A stretch of DNA of 64,000 nt from Pleurocapsa minor HA4230-MV1 (lineage in GTDB: Bacteria > Cyanobacteriota > Cyanobacteriia > Cyanobacteriales > Xenococcaceae). The notes under the pieces were generated by a model that saw nothing but the letters and a program-made list of their open reading frames with translations, was not told the origin of the DNA and searched no databases. The stretch covers positions 372,001 through 436,000 of the forward strand of contig JAHHHZ010000036.1 of assembly GCA_019359095.1 (NCBI GenBank), given 5' to 3'. Shown one piece after another: positions 52,513 through 64,000 of this stretch. Each line of letters opens with the position of its first letter. Position 1 is the first letter of the stretch. A program made the position numbers and the translations under genes.

Positions 52513-55086
52513 TTACAGCCAACAACTAACATCGATCGCCAAACTTTGTCCTAATTTGAGTAAGGGTTTAATTTGGGTGATATCCCAGCGACAGCTATGG
52601 TAGTCAGGATAAGTAGAATCGAGCAAACAGTTAGGCACAATGTATTGGTGTAAGCAGCTAAGATAGACTTCTTGCGCTTGATCTAAAGTTAATCCTAAAC
52701 GTAGTTGATTTCCCACGGCGATCGCTGTTTCAATCCTGGTTACATCAGCTTCTAAGGTTACAGGATTACCGTCGTATAGTAGTCGCCACAAGAGGCGAAC
52801 AATTGTTTGTTCCAAGATTAGCTTGACATCGGGAATATTGAGCCAGCATTCGAGGTAGTTTGCCTCTGTCGCCGTAACGGTGAGTTCTGCAAGTGCGCTA
52901 TCAATAGTTGCCTCTTCTTCGATCCCCTGTTCTAAGGTGTTCGCCGTCTCAATACAGCGGTAAGATAACGCCACTTCCGCAGCTACTTTTAATTCTTGAG
53001 GTACAGGCATTTCTTCTCGTTGAAAAGCTGCCAGCATACTATAGTTTTCTCGATATACCTGGGTATAAAGCTGGTCAAGATGTTTCTTCGTTTGAGCAGT
53101 TAACAGTCTGACGATTCGCTGTCTTTCCTCGGCAAACAGATGTTGCAGACTAAAAGAGTGATCCCCCATTAAACGGTTCATCTTCAGGATTACCTGAGCG
53201 GCGCTAGCCTGCTTGAGATCGTTAAATAGCTGTTGCTTTAGCTCTGTATAAGCCAAACGACCATCAAATTCCGTAATGCAGCAATGAAAATCCCATCCCC
53301 CCAGATGCAGTGCAGCAAAGACAAAATGCTTGCTTTCCCAGGTGATTTCCGAGGTTAATTGAATCTGTCCCAAGGAAAGAGTAAGGGTACCCATCTGCTG
53401 CTTTTGATAATCTAGCTGCTCAACTTCATAGCAGTAAATTCGTTCCTGATGTAGGTAATCGGTAAAGATAGAGCTAATGGCATAGTGAGCAGCTACTTGA
53501 TGCAAACTCACCTGAGAAGGTGCTACTAGATCTTGAAAAACTTTTTTGCCGTCACCAAAGGCAGCAACATTACTCGGTGCTTGAGCTAGATAGCTGAGAA
53601 AATCCTGCTTAAGATCGATCCCCGCCACTGCTCCAGCTAATTCCATCGCTCGGGTTGCATAGCGTAAAATCTGTACTCCTTCAGGGCGAGAAATTTCTTC
53701 AAAAAACCAACCGCAGCTAGTGTACATCAATAAAGTGTGACGCTCCATTTCCAACAAACGCAGAGCATCAATCTGTTCCGTAGAGGATAATTCCTTTGCC
53801 TGATGACGCAGTAAAAAATTAGTCACGTTTTTCACAGAGCGATCGCGCACTACTTGAATGTATTCATTACGAGCTAACCAGGGATCGCGGAAGAATTTAG
53901 CGCCAGCCTCTTCATAAACTGTAATTAGGCGATCGCGTAACCAATCCAAAGCATTTCTTAAAGGTCTCCGCCATTTTTGATGCCAACCACCACCACTGCC
54001 ACATCCACAATCATCTTGCCAACGATCGACTCCGTGGTCGCAACTCCAGGCTGTTACAGGCTTTAACTTTACTTCCCAGGTAGGAGGACAGATACTGAGG
54101 TAATGAGCATAGTTAGTTACCGTCCAACCTTGATGAGTGAACTGTTGGCTCAAGGCATAGGCAATACATTTTTCCGTACCGCCTTTATGATGTCCAAAAG
54201 TTTCTCCGTCAGTGGCGACACTAATTAACTGCGAAAGGCGATCGCTTCTCACTGCTTGTCCTAAACGATCGGCTAAGTTATCAGCGGTATTTAAAACATC
54301 GTTGAAGCCCATGTCGCGGGAGATTGGCCCGTCATAAAAGAAAATATCAATATAGCGATCGCGATCGACAAAACAACGATAGGGACGGGTGGGATCGATT
54401 TGTTGCCCCCCAACTTCATGCCATTTAGACTCTAATTCATCTTCTGTCGCCATTACACGGCATTTTTGAGCCTGGGAAGGAGCAAGAATAATAAACTTTA
54501 TCTCTTCTTCGATCAAGGCTTCTAGAGTCGGATAATCAACGGCTGTTTCTGCCAACCACATACCTTCAGGCTCACGACCAAAGCGATCGCGAAAATCAGC
54601 TTTACCCCAACGAATTTGCGTAATTTTATCCCGTTGATTGGCTAAGGGCAAAATAATATGGTTATATACTTGAGCGATCGCATTACCATGTCCATTTAAT
54701 CTAGCACTACTCAAGCGATCGGCTTCTAAAATCCTTTGATAGACTGCGGGATCGTATTGTTCTAACCACGACATTAACGTCGCACCAATATTAAAACTGA
54801 GATACTCAAAATTATTAACGATTCCCAGCAACTCTTGATTGTGGTTAAGTATGCGGGCAAAAGCGTTAGGACGATAGCATTCGTGATGGATGCGTTCATT
54901 CCAATCATGGTAGGGATGAGCGCTAGGTTGCCTTTCAATCGTATTGAGATAAGGGTTTTCCCGAGGAGGCTGATAGAAATGACCGTGAACTGTGATGTAT
55001 ACACCCTGGGCAGTTTTCAGGGGATCGCGCTCAACCTTAGCTGGAATTGAACTGATAGCTGAATTAACTGGCGAAGTTGAAACCAT
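52513..55086 (-). CDS. Glycoside hydrolase family 57 protein with DUF3536
   Basis: The 857-residue protein starts with a GH57 domain: VHGHFYQPPRENPYL, HECYRPNAFARIL, MWLAETAVD with the likely catalytic Glu, and VATDGETFGHH with the likely catalytic Asp. The middle and end contain the DUF3536 region (NEYIQVVRDRS onward). GH57 enzymes act on alpha-glucans; this subfamily is widespread in cyanobacteria but uncharacterised. It lies upstream of glgB with the same orientation, so a role in glycogen metabolism is a fair inference. Confidence 0.9.
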   Translation of the reverse strand: MVSTSPVNSAISSIPAKVERDPLKTAQGVYITVHGHFYQPPRENPYLNTIERQPSAHPYHDWNERIHHECYRPNAFARILNHNQELLGIVNNFEYLSFNIGATLMSWLEQYDPAVYQRILEADRLSSARLNGHGNAIAQVYNHIILPLANQRDKITQIRWGKADFRDRFGREPEGMWLAETAVDYPTLEALIEEEIKFIILAPSQAQKCRVMATEDELESKWHEVGGQQIDPTRPYRCFVDRDRYIDIFFYDGPISRDMGFNDVLNTADNLADRLGQAVRSDRLSQLISVATDGETFGHHKGGTEKCIAYALSQQFTHQGWTVTNYAHYLSICPPTWEVKLKPVTAWSCDHGVDRWQDDCGCGSGGGWHQKWRRPLRNALDWLRDRLITVYEEAGAKFFRDPWLARNEYIQVVRDRSVKNVTNFLLRHQAKELSSTEQIDALRLLEMERHTLLMYTSCGWFFEEISRPEGVQILRYATRAMELAGAVAGIDLKQDFLSYLAQAPSNVAAFGDGKKVFQDLVAPSQVSLHQVAAHYAISSIFTDYLHQERIYCYEVEQLDYQKQQMGTLTLSLGQIQLTSEITWESKHFVFAALHLGGWDFHCCITEFDGRLAYTELKQQLFNDLKQASAAQVILKMNRLMGDHSFSLQHLFAEERQRIVRLLTAQTKKHLDQLYTQVYRENYSMLAAFQREEMPVPQELKVAAEVALSYRCIETANTLEQGIEEEATIDSALAELTVTATEANYLECWLNIPDVKLILEQTIVRLLWRLLYDGNPVTLEADVTRIETAIAVGNQLRLGLTLDQAQEVYLSCLHQYIVPNCLLDSTYPDYHSCRWDITQIKPLLKLGQSLAIDVSCWL

Positions 55087-55377
55087 AAAAAATTGTTCCC
55101 TAGTAGTTAAATGGGTTAATGAGTTGAATATTGCAAATCCAATAAATCACTTGAGATTTTGAAGAGGGAAAGTAAAAACTCAAGCATTATAATTTTGGGG
55201 TAGTTGATCTGTGGCGACTTATGTATTTCATTTAAGCTCAGTTTTTTCTAGTTAAGTTGGTTTGTAAAATAAATCAACAAACTTTAATCAAACAGAATAT
55301 GAATTACTGTCAAATGTTGATAGCAACTGTGAGCATTAGCTTAATTTAATTTTGCCCAACTGTCTCCTATTACAAAT
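55087..55377. other. Upstream region of the GH57 gene
   Basis: About 290 nt of A+T-rich sequence before the repeat cluster. It should contain the GH57 promoter. No small gene or repeat was recognised. Confidence 0.3.
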
Positions 55378-55387
55378 CTCAATGGCG

Positions 55388-55515
55388 ATCCGTCAGGCTA
55401 CGCGAAGCTAGTCCTAAAGCACATTGTACCCTTGTCCTAAAGGATAAGCTTCGCAAATGGTATACCGCTACGCATATCCTTTAGGGTAATTGCCTTTCAG
55501 GTAGCGCACGGGGAT
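55388..55515. repeat. Interspersed CCTAAAGG-type repeat cluster
   Basis: CACATTGTACCCTTGTCCTA through GCAAATGGTATACC is the same unit as at 11853-11922, preceded by GGCTACGCGAAGCTAGTCCT and followed by GCTACGCATATCCTTTAGGG and a GTAGCGCACGGGGATCGCCC block. Confidence 0.75.
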
Positions 55516-55574
55516 CGCCCACGGGACTAGTAGTCTGTCAAATATTAATTGATGGGTTGAGGTTAGGTAGTGGG

Positions 55575-55708
55575 CAGGGCTATTTCGTTCCAACTGTAGT
55601 GAACCAAGAAATAAATTTCTTGGCTTAAAATTAAAGTCCGTTTAAACGGACTTAATGTACTTAGACAGAGAATTTATTCTCTGGATATATGAAAATGAAA
55701 TAGCTTTG
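55575..55708. mobile_element. 134-bp palindromic MITE, copy 2 (opposite orientation)
   Basis: Same 134-bp element as 34825-34958, in inverse orientation. The ends are CAGGGCTATTTCGTTC and the inverse of CAAAGCTATTTC. It is bracketed by an exact 9-bp duplication GGTAGTGGG (55566-55574 and 55709-55717). The central palindrome AAGTCCGTTTAAACGGACTT is identical to copy 1. It is intergenic and breaks no gene. Confidence 0.92.
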
Positions 55709-55749
55709 GGTAGTGGGTAGTATGGCTTATAGCTAGGAGCAAAGCTCCT

Positions 55750-56205
55750 TTATTGATTCAGTTGAGCAACTACAGGCTGTGGCCAAAATTTTTGTATATC
55801 TTTCGGTAACATATTAGCCACATCAACAATTTCTCCTTCCGTTACCCATTGGGCTAAAACAGCAAAAACTCCAGTGATTAATACTTCTATCTCGACTGGA
55901 TAGTCTCCTTGAGGTAGATTATCGCGAATCTTCTCGACAAAAGCGCCGACAGACCTTTCTTTGGTGGGTGTAGCTGCGGGTTTCCAACCCTGGTAATAAA
56001 AACCTGCCAGCATGACGGGAAATTGCGCACCTAGTTGTGCAGCTTCTTCTAGAGGAATGCGATCGCGTAAACCATGTAAAACTGCTTTAATACCAATAAA
56101 AACAGTGTGCTTATCTTCAAGTTTGAGTTGCTCAGCAACATCGTTAATAAATTGATGTGTTTTTTCGATGGTACGGTCGAATACCGCTAATCCATTGGCA
56201 GACAT
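55750..56205 (-). CDS. DUF2267-family protein
   Basis: The 151-residue protein matches the DUF2267 pattern: FDRTIEKTHQFINDVAEQL, then IGIKAVLHGLRDRIPLEEAAQLGAQ and PVMLAGFYYQGWKP, and later YPVEIEVLITGVFAVLAQWV. DUF2267 proteins are small helical proteins of unknown role, sometimes likened to a stress response. It is a single gene. Confidence 0.85.
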   Translation of the reverse strand: MSANGLAVFDRTIEKTHQFINDVAEQLKLEDKHTVFIGIKAVLHGLRDRIPLEEAAQLGAQFPVMLAGFYYQGWKPAATPTKERSVGAFVEKIRDNLPQGDYPVEIEVLITGVFAVLAQWVTEGEIVDVANMLPKDIQKFWPQPVVAQLNQ

Positions 56206-56341
56206 AAGAGAGAGTAAGATTTTAGCTAAATTTACTCCCTACATTGTGACAAACTTAAAACTTGCTCAACTTCTGGCTAAGTATATATTTATTGCTCATG
56301 CAAGTGGCAAATATGCGCCGATTTCTCTTCCTGAAGCAATA

Positions 56342-56460
56342 TATAGTCGTACAAAATTAGCGATAGACAATTAGGGCGCTCGGCTCGTAGGTAGTGGGTA
56401 GTAAGTAGTAGGTAGTAGGTATTAGTAAACAACGTCCTAACATTGTTTAGTATTGCTATA
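56342..56460. mobile_element. MITE-like element, TATAG(T/C)CGTAC ends (copy 2, decayed)
   Basis: TATAGTCGTAC (56342-56352) and GTATTGCTATA (56450-56460) are imperfect inverted ends, and the internal CGGCTCGTAG motif is shared with 3227-3360. A heptanucleotide array (GTAGGTA)n fills 56388-56425. The 119-bp element carries no gene. Confidence 0.6.
56388..56425. repeat. Heptanucleotide array (GTAGGTA)n
   Basis: Five 7-nt units, GTAGGTA, GTGGGTA, GTAAGTA, GTAGGTA and GTAGGTA, inside the 56342-56460 element. Confidence 0.85.
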
Positions 56461-56525
56461 TTTTTTCCTGATTAATTTGCCCTGCATATTTATCGCAATT
56501 CTCTAAACTACGAAAAATAGCTATT

Positions 56526-56560
56526 AAAAAGCCGCGAATAGTTCGTTTAACTCTCGCGAC
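56526..56560 (-). terminator. Rho-independent terminator of prk
   Basis: On the minus strand the stem GTCGCGA pairs with TCGCGGC, extended by AGTT/AACT around a short loop, and is followed by TTTTTA. It lies about 35 nt after the prk stop codon. Confidence 0.85.
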
Positions 56561-56593
56561 TTCAAGACAACTATGGTAATTTAGCTATGTAAC

Positions 56594-57592
56594 CTATACC
56601 TTCGCTGGTTCTACGGTTTTAGCTGTTAGCTTTTCGTAAGTTTCACGCATTTTCAAGCCAACTAACACTTGGAACAAACCAGTTCCGTTCTTGGAACCAG
56701 GATAATCCCGATGCTTAAGCAGTAATTCAGTCATTTCACCATAGTGACCTGTACTAGTATTGCTGAGATGGCTTTCGATGTAGATCATTTGTTCGAGGTT
56801 ACCAAACTCACCATCCACTTCTAAAATCGAAACTTCATTATTGTAGAAAGTATCAGGGCCGTAATACATCTTAATTCCTGGGATCGGACATTCTAGCTTA
56901 CGTCCACATGGTCGCCAGTGAATAGTTGAACCTTCATCAAAGAGATAGACAGTATTAAAGTTTTCTATGCCTTCTTTTTGAATTAGACGAACTCTAAGTA
57001 ATTCGCTTTCCTTGTCTTGTACTAACTGAGTTGGTAATACCTGAATTACAACATCAGCAAATTCTCTTTGTACCTCGATGTAAGCTTTAAAGTCAGGTTC
57101 ACGCGCCTTGATCGAAGCCAAAATATCTTCGTAGGTATGACCACGTTCAGCCATATCACGCTGAATTTTCCATTGAATTTTAACTTCGTCGCTGATGTCT
57201 AGATAGACGCTAAAGTCTACCAGTTCCCGTACTCTTTGGTCGTACAGAGGATGCAAACCTTCAATGACAACTACTTTGTTGGGTTCAATTCTTTCTGGAG
57301 GATCGAGTTCACCAGTTTCATGATTGTAGATTGGCTTATCGATCGCATTACCTTCTTTCAGGGACTTGATTTGTTCGTACATCAAGTCAAAATTATTGGC
57401 TTGAGGATTTAAAGCTGTCACCCCAGCTGCTTTTCTACCTTGGCGATCGAGACTATGATAGTCATCAAGACAAATCACAGTCATAAACTCTTCACCAAAT
57501 AAATCTGTTAAACGGCGAAGAAAAGTTGATTTACCACACCCAGAGTCACCTGCTACTCCAATCAGTACCACTCGGTCTAAATCAGCGGTCAT
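56594..57592 (-). CDS. prk: Phosphoribulokinase
   Basis: PRK makes ribulose-1,5-bisphosphate, the CO2 acceptor of the Calvin cycle. The 332-residue protein has the P-loop GVAGDSGCGKSTFLRRL with C19 and the second redox Cys C41 in VICLDDYHS, the pair that thioredoxin reduces in the light. A later Cys pair, CGRKLEC, fits cyanobacterial PRK. The family motif PIYNHETGELDPPERIEP is intact. It is divergent from petH over a 644-nt gap; a terminator follows it. Confidence 0.97.
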   Translation of the reverse strand: MTADLDRVVLIGVAGDSGCGKSTFLRRLTDLFGEEFMTVICLDDYHSLDRQGRKAAGVTALNPQANNFDLMYEQIKSLKEGNAIDKPIYNHETGELDPPERIEPNKVVVIEGLHPLYDQRVRELVDFSVYLDISDEVKIQWKIQRDMAERGHTYEDILASIKAREPDFKAYIEVQREFADVVIQVLPTQLVQDKESELLRVRLIQKEGIENFNTVYLFDEGSTIHWRPCGRKLECPIPGIKMYYGPDTFYNNEVSILEVDGEFGNLEQMIYIESHLSNTSTGHYGEMTELLLKHRDYPGSKNGTGLFQVLVGLKMRETYEKLTAKTVEPAKV

Positions 57593-59454
<1,862 letters not shown>

Positions 59455-59881
59455 GCTTCTGGTCAACTCACCATCACAAACATCATAATTAACGTTGCGT
59501 CGACTAAATTAATAGTAGGCGCATTTTTTCTGCTAATTTACGATATCTGTTCTTTTTTTTCAAAGGCTAAAAGCTAAAAGCTAAAAGCTAAAAGCTAGTT
59601 AATTTGAACGAAGCTAATTCACACAAAGCGTTGTAGATTGCTCTTTGAAGCATACAATTTATAGTCCATAGCTTACAGCCTACACAGCTACCAGGTTATC
59701 TCTACTCCAACCGAACTTAACTAATCTTGATTTAAAAATGAGAATTACGTTAAATTTAGTTAAGCTAGAGGTAATATAAAGAAAAGAAACTTGACTAAAG
59801 GTTAAAGACTACTACGACATGACCGTTCAGAACAAATAAAAATAACCTAATAAATATTCAATTAAAAACAAGTTACATCTT
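59455..59881. other. Intergenic region petH-ftsH2
   Basis: 427 nt with an (AAAAGCT)n heptanucleotide array at 59565-59597 and otherwise A+T-rich sequence. The ftsH2 promoter should be here. No small gene was recognised. Confidence 0.5.
59565..59597. repeat. Heptanucleotide array (AAAAGCT)n
   Basis: Four to five units of AAAAGCT in register, the same unit as at 32961-33002. Confidence 0.85.
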
Positions 59882-61780
59882 ATGAAAAATTTTTCGTGGA
59901 GAATTGCCTTACTGTGGACACTACCTTTGTTGGTCGTCGGCTTTTTCTTGTGGCAAGGAACTTTTACTACCCCAACTGCTAGCAGTGGCTTGAGTGGCAA
60001 TACTGCTAGTACTCGTATGACCTATGGACGCTTCCTCGACTATTTAAATTCAGATCGAGTTACTTCCGTCGAGCTATATGACAATGGTAGAACAGCTATC
60101 GTTCAAGCGATCGACCCTGAATTAGATAATCGACTACAGAAGCTAAGAGTTGATCTACCTGCTAATTCTCCTGAGTTAATTGCCAAACTACGAGATGCTG
60201 ATGTCAGCTTTGAATATCATCCTGCTGGTAATGAAGGAGCAGTCTGGGGACTTTTAGGAAATCTCATCTTCCCTGTAATTTTGATTGGTTCTTTATTCTT
60301 CTTATTCCGTCGTTCCAACAATATGCCTGGTGGCCCTGGACAAGCAATGAACTTTGGCAAATCTAAAGCCAAGTTTCAAATGGAAGCAAAAACAGGCATC
60401 ATGTTCGATGATGTAGCTGGTATTGACGAAGCAAAAGAAGAACTACAGGAAGTTGTAACTTTCTTAAAACAGCCTGAAAGATTTACTGCCGTTGGTGCAA
60501 AAATTCCTAAAGGTGTATTGCTAGTTGGGCCTCCTGGAACTGGTAAAACCTTATTGGCTAAAGCGATCGCTGGTGAAGCTTCTGTACCTTTCTTCAGTAT
60601 TTCTGGTTCGGAATTTGTGGAAATGTTTGTCGGTGTCGGTGCATCCCGTGTTCGCGATCTATTTAAGAAAGCCAAAGAAAATGCACCTTGTTTAATCTTT
60701 ATCGATGAGATTGATGCAGTAGGTCGCCAGCGTGGTGCTGGTATTGGTGGCGGTAACGATGAGAGAGAACAAACTCTTAATCAACTGCTAACGGAAATGG
60801 ATGGTTTTGAAGGCAATACAGGAATCATTATTATTGCAGCAACCAACCGTGCTGATGTTCTAGACTCCGCGCTGATGCGTCCAGGTCGTTTTGATCGTCA
60901 GGTAATGGTAGATAACCCCGATATCAAGGGTCGTTTAGAAATTCTTGAGGTTCATGCCAGAGACAAGAAAATTGCCCCTGAAGTGTCCTTAGATGCGATC
61001 GCGCGCCGTACTCCTGGTTTTTCTGGTGCTGACTTGGCTAACCTACTCAACGAAGCAGCTATTTTAACTGCTAGAAGACGCAAGGAAGCCGTTACCATTC
61101 ACGAAATTGATGACGCAGTAGACCGTGTTGTCGCTGGGATGGAGGGTACTCCTTTAACCGACGGTAAGAGTAAAAGATTGATTGCTTACCATGAAATTGG
61201 TCATGCGATCGTGGGAACTTTAGTCAAAGATCACGACCCCGTACAGAAAGTAACTCTAATTCCTCGTGGACAGGCTCAAGGTCTCACCTGGTTTACTCCT
61301 AGCGAAGACCAAGGTTTGGTTAGCCGTTCTCAGCTGATGGCGAGAATTGCTGGCGCTATGGGTGGTCGTGCAGCGGAAGAAGAAATCTTTGGTAGCGACG
61401 AAGTAACCACTGGTGCTGGAGGCGATTTACAGCAGGTATCAGAAATGGCACGTCAAATGGTTACCGTTTATGGTATGAGCGATCTAGGGCCAATTGCATT
61501 AGGTGGCGGACAGGGCGATCAAGTATTCTTAGGTGCTGGTTTGACTTCTCGTGCTGAATATTCAGAAGAAGTTGCTTCTCGTATTGACGATCAGGTACGT
61601 CAAATTGCTGAACATGGTCATCAACTAGCACGGAAAATTGTCCGCGAAAATCGTGAAGTAATCGATCGCTTAGTCGATCTTTTAATTGAAAAAGAAACAA
61701 TTGACGGTGAAGAGTTGAAGCAAATTGTTTCCGAGTATGCTGAAGTACCAGAGAAAGAAAGATTTGTACCTCAAATCTAA
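59882..61780 (+). CDS. ftsH: ATP-dependent zinc metalloprotease FtsH, FtsH2 type
   Basis: FtsH2 with FtsH3 forms the thylakoid hexamer that removes damaged D1 protein in photosystem II repair. The 632-residue protein has two N-terminal membrane helices (about 7-23 and 122-142), AAA+ Walker A GPPGTGKT (216-223), Walker [11 protein letters not shown], the [12 protein letters not shown] and the zinc site HEIGH (437-441). The N-terminal [20 protein letters not shown] and [12 protein letters not shown] are close to Synechocystis Slr0228 (FtsH2), as recalled. A terminator follows the stop. Confidence 0.95.
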   Translation: MKNFSWRIALLWTLPLLVVGFFLWQGTFTTPTASSGLSGNTASTRMTYGRFLDYLNSDRVTSVELYDNGRTAIVQAIDPELDNRLQKLRVDLPANSPELIAKLRDADVSFEYHPAGNEGAVWGLLGNLIFPVILIGSLFFLFRRSNNMPGGPGQAMNFGKSKAKFQMEAKTGIMFDDVAGIDEAKEELQEVVTFLKQPERFTAVGAKIPKGVLLVGPPGTGKTLLAKAIAGEASVPFFSISGSEFVEMFVGVGASRVRDLFKKAKENAPCLIFIDEIDAVGRQRGAGIGGGNDEREQTLNQLLTEMDGFEGNTGIIIIAATNRADVLDSALMRPGRFDRQVMVDNPDIKGRLEILEVHARDKKIAPEVSLDAIARRTPGFSGADLANLLNEAAILTARRRKEAVTIHEIDDAVDRVVAGMEGTPLTDGKSKRLIAYHEIGHAIVGTLVKDHDPVQKVTLIPRGQAQGLTWFTPSEDQGLVSRSQLMARIAGAMGGRAAEEEIFGSDEVTTGAGGDLQQVSEMARQMVTVYGMSDLGPIALGGGQGDQVFLGAGLTSRAEYSEEVASRIDDQVRQIAEHGHQLARKIVRENREVIDRLVDLLIEKETIDGEELKQIVSEYAEVPEKERFVPQI

Positions 61781-61808
61781 TTCTAATTTTGACAATTGAA
61801 AATCGCTG

Positions 61809-61836
61809 GGATAGTCTTAGGGCTATCCTTTTTTTT
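61809..61836 (+). terminator. Rho-independent terminator of ftsH2
   Basis: GGATAG (61809-61814) pairs with CTATCC (61823-61828), followed by eight T residues (61829-61836). It sits 29 nt after the stop. Confidence 0.9.
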
Positions 61837-62261
61837 AGTAATTTTTGAGTTGGCGAAAAGGCGATCGCAAATTAATTTATGTTCTCAAATATTATTTAGC
61901 CAAAAAATAGGATCGATGAGTCTGAGCCTGAGTCTAATTAGCTTTAGAATTATTTTGGGATCAAAAATCGCTTTTGGCTTAATTGCTCGTTAGCTTTTGT
62001 CCACAATACATCTCATGATTGATGCAAAATAATCTTGTAATTCGTTAAATCTGAAGAAAATATTGAAAAATAAATATTCTGCGTCTTAGTCTTATACGAT
62101 TCATGTAGAGTAATTTAAGAGTTTATTTTACTTCTATACCGAGTCTGTTCGCCAGACAGTATGTTAGCCAATCAGCTTCTAAATTTGTGAACAATTCTGC
62201 CATCAGACCTGCATTCAATAATGTACTCCCTTTATTGAATAGTGAGTTGTCAACCAGAACG
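61837..62261. other. Intergenic region after ftsH2
   Basis: About 425 nt. No gene or strong repeat is visible beyond a HIP1 octamer at 61861. The promoter of the GGDEF-EAL gene should lie here. In-frame codons upstream of 62262 remain open to 62109 without a good start. Confidence 0.35.
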
Positions 62262-64000
62262 ATGATTGATGCTCAGCAAAAGTCCGCCGAAGACAAATTA
62301 CGCCAAGATTTGCAAAACAGTGAAGCCAAATATCTAATGGCGACTGAAATAACCAGCGATGGCATTTGGGCCTGGGATTTAAGTAGCGATCGCGTTGAGT
62401 ATTCCGCACGTTGGAAGTCGATGATCGGCTGTGGTGAGCAAGAGATTAATCATAGTCTGATCGAATGGCTGGTTCGAGTCCATCCCACAGATGTAGAAAA
62501 GCTTAAAAGGCATTTAACAGAGTGCTGGCAAGGAAAAGTTGAGCGCTTTGAAGTGGAATATTCTTTGTTACACCGAGATGGAGAGTATCGTTTGATGCGG
62601 TGTAAATGTATTGCTGTGGCTAATTTGGCTGGAGTAGTTTGCCAATTGATTGGCGCTCAAACGGATCTGACTCAAGATCGGCAAATTAAAGCTAGGCTGA
62701 ATCATCAATTCGATCACGATCGATTAACTAAATTACCCAATCGCCAGCTATTTATTGAAAAGCTGCAAGAACTGTCGCGACTTAAGCAGCATCCAGAATA
62801 CTCCTTTGGCATTTTGTGCTTGGACTTAGATCGATTCAAAAATATTAACCACAACTTTGGCGATGAAATTGGCGATCGCATTTTAGTCGAAATTGTTCGT
62901 CAGCTAGAGTCCTGTCTTAGACCTCAAGATATCTTGGCTCGTTTGGGGGGAGACGAATTTGCCATCCTCTTAACTAGTTTTGTCAACGAGCAGCGTCCTG
63001 CTGCCATTGCTTCTCAGATTCAGCAGCAGCTGTCAACACCAATTAAAATCGCCGAGTATTCTATTTTAGTCAGTACCAGTATCGGCATTGCTACTCCCGA
63101 CACTAGCGACCTATCAGCAAATACCACCAATGGATTGCTGCAATCTTTACAGAATGCCGAACTTGCTATGTATCAGGCAAAAGCCAGGGGACAAGCCTGT
63201 AATCAAGTATTTGAGTCGAGGTTGCATCTGCAAAGCCTAGAAAAAACTAGGTCGGAGGATGATTTGCGCAAGGCACTCGAACAAGGGCAGTTTGTACTAT
63301 ACTATCAACCTTTAGTACAGTTAGTCGACCAGCAGCTAATCGGATTTGAAGCCTTAATTCGCTGGGAGCATCCTGTGCGGGGTTTAATCTCTCCAGGCGA
63401 TTTTATTCCTTTAGCCGAAGCTACGGGGTTAATTATACCAATTGGCTGGTGGGTATTGCGTTCGGCTTGTGAGCAAATGGTGCAGTGGCAAAAAAATTCA
63501 GCGGCTAAATCAATTTTTGTTAGTGTTAATATTACAGGCAAGCAGTTTTCTCAACCCTACGCAGGAGATATTATTGCCCAGATTTTAATGGAGACAGGCT
63601 TAAATCCAAAATGTCTGAAGCTGGAAATTACTGAAAGCGAGATCATCGAAAACATAGCTTTGGTATTGCCTACGGTAGAGAGGCTTAAAAGCTTGGGAGT
63701 TCAACTATCAATGGATGATTTTGGTACTGGCTATTCTTCTCTCAGCTATCTCCACTGTTTACCAGTTGACACCCTCAAGATCGATCGCTCATTTATTCAG
63801 GGTATGGAAAGCGATCGCCATCAGTTAGAATTAGTCAAAACCATTATTAAGCTCGCCGAAGTATTTGAGCTAGATTTAATCGCCGAAGGAATTGAGACCC
63901 AAACCCAGTGTGCCGAGTTGATTGAGCTTCAATGCAAGTATGGACAAGGTTATTTATTTTCCAAACCTGTTAATAGTGCGATCGCAGCTACTTTCTTCAA
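62262..64000 (+). CDS. PAS-GGDEF-EAL c-di-GMP signalling protein, cut by the window end
   Basis: The frame runs from ATG 62262 off the end of the window without a stop; about 579 residues are visible. A PAS domain (SDGIWAWDLSSDRVEYSARW onward) is followed by a GGDEF domain with the intact signature RLGGDEFAIL and an EAL domain with intact FEALIRWEHP, DDFGTGYSSLSYL and LIAEGIET. So both synthesis and breakdown of cyclic di-GMP could be possible; which one dominates is unknown. GTG 62187 is a second possible start. The end of the EAL domain is nearly complete. Confidence 0.92.
   Translation, partial: MIDAQQKSAEDKLRQDLQNSEAKYLMATEITSDGIWAWDLSSDRVEYSARWKSMIGCGEQEINHSLIEWLVRVHPTDVEKLKRHLTECWQGKVERFEVEYSLLHRDGEYRLMRCKCIAVANLAGVVCQLIGAQTDLTQDRQIKARLNHQFDHDRLTKLPNRQLFIEKLQELSRLKQHPEYSFGILCLDLDRFKNINHNFGDEIGDRILVEIVRQLESCLRPQDILARLGGDEFAILLTSFVNEQRPAAIASQIQQQLSTPIKIAEYSILVSTSIGIATPDTSDLSANTTNGLLQSLQNAELAMYQAKARGQACNQVFESRLHLQSLEKTRSEDDLRKALEQGQFVLYYQPLVQLVDQQLIGFEALIRWEHPVRGLISPGDFIPLAEATGLIIPIGWWVLRSACEQMVQWQKNSAAKSIFVSVNITGKQFSQPYAGDIIAQILMETGLNPKCLKLEITESEIIENIALVLPTVERLKSLGVQLSMDDFGTGYSSLSYLHCLPVDTLKIDRSFIQGMESDRHQLELVKTIIKLAEVFELDLIAEGIETQTQCAELIELQCKYGQGYLFSKPVNSAIAATFF

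Noticed and set aside
61796-61993. 65-residue frame after ftsH2
   Set aside because: It covers the terminator hairpin and U-tract of ftsH2 and has no recognisable start signal.

Overview
The window is chromosomal DNA from a cyanobacterium. The evidence is phosphoribulokinase, ferredoxin-NADP reductase with a phycobilisome-linker domain (petH), cytochrome b6f PetG, a cytochrome cM-like protein, a CpcT bilin lyase, Tic22, an FtsH2-type protease, a dual-cysteine cyanobacteriochrome and a very high density of the HIP1 octamer GCGATCGC. Low-to-moderate G+C, heptanucleotide tandem repeats and many small inverted-repeat elements suggest a repeat-rich lineage, perhaps pleurocapsalean or a relative. 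That placement is inference only. Most genes are single transcription units on alternating strands, with few operons.

Layout. 0-5.6 kb: a gene cut by the window edge, a Uma2 nuclease, ruvC, yvcK, tsaE, petG (38 codons) and a cytochrome c. 5.6-11.8 kb: a GIY-YIG protein, a Ser/Thr kinase, a membrane pentapeptide protein, a CBS protein, a thioredoxin-like ferredoxin and a ChaN-like protein. 12-19.1 kb: glucokinase, an acetyltransferase, MiaE, a phosphatase, panD, a divergent transketolase-like enzyme and pyrF. 19.1-23.6 kb: a two-gene exosortase system. 23.8-29 kb: a lone sugar-ABC permease, a DUF4864 protein, a transposase scar, a double GNAT protein and a TPR protein. 29-39.9 kb: dnaX (no intein), tldD, cpcT, a DUF29 gene broken by a MITE, a methyltransferase, scpA and a sugar nucleotidyltransferase. 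40-48.9 kb: tRNA-Val(GAC), tic22-prmC-tsaC, a cyanobacteriochrome kinase overlapped by an EcsC-like gene, an M48 protease and a nucleotidyltransferase. 49-64 kb: glgB, a GH57 family protein, DUF2267, prk divergent from petH, ftsH2 and a PAS-GGDEF-EAL protein cut by the window end.

Functional links. prk and petH share a long divergent control region and both serve photosynthetic carbon and electron flow. glgB, the GH57 protein and glucokinase concern glycogen and glucose. tsaE and tsaC both serve t6A tRNA modification. The exosortase and its neighbouring PEP-CTERM protein look like a dedicated enzyme-substrate pair. The cyanobacteriochrome kinase is translationally coupled to a membrane protein and has no response regulator nearby.

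The least expected content is repetitive. There are 134-bp palindromic MITEs in two opposite-orientation copies with 9-bp target duplications, one of which splits a gene. A 192-bp element has an 8-bp duplication overlapping the chaN stop codon. TA-type elements include one that supplies the yvcK stop codon. Unrelated 7-nt tandem arrays lie in many intergenic gaps, several of them inside these elements. All domain and family names are from reading the sequence by eye; no database search was run.
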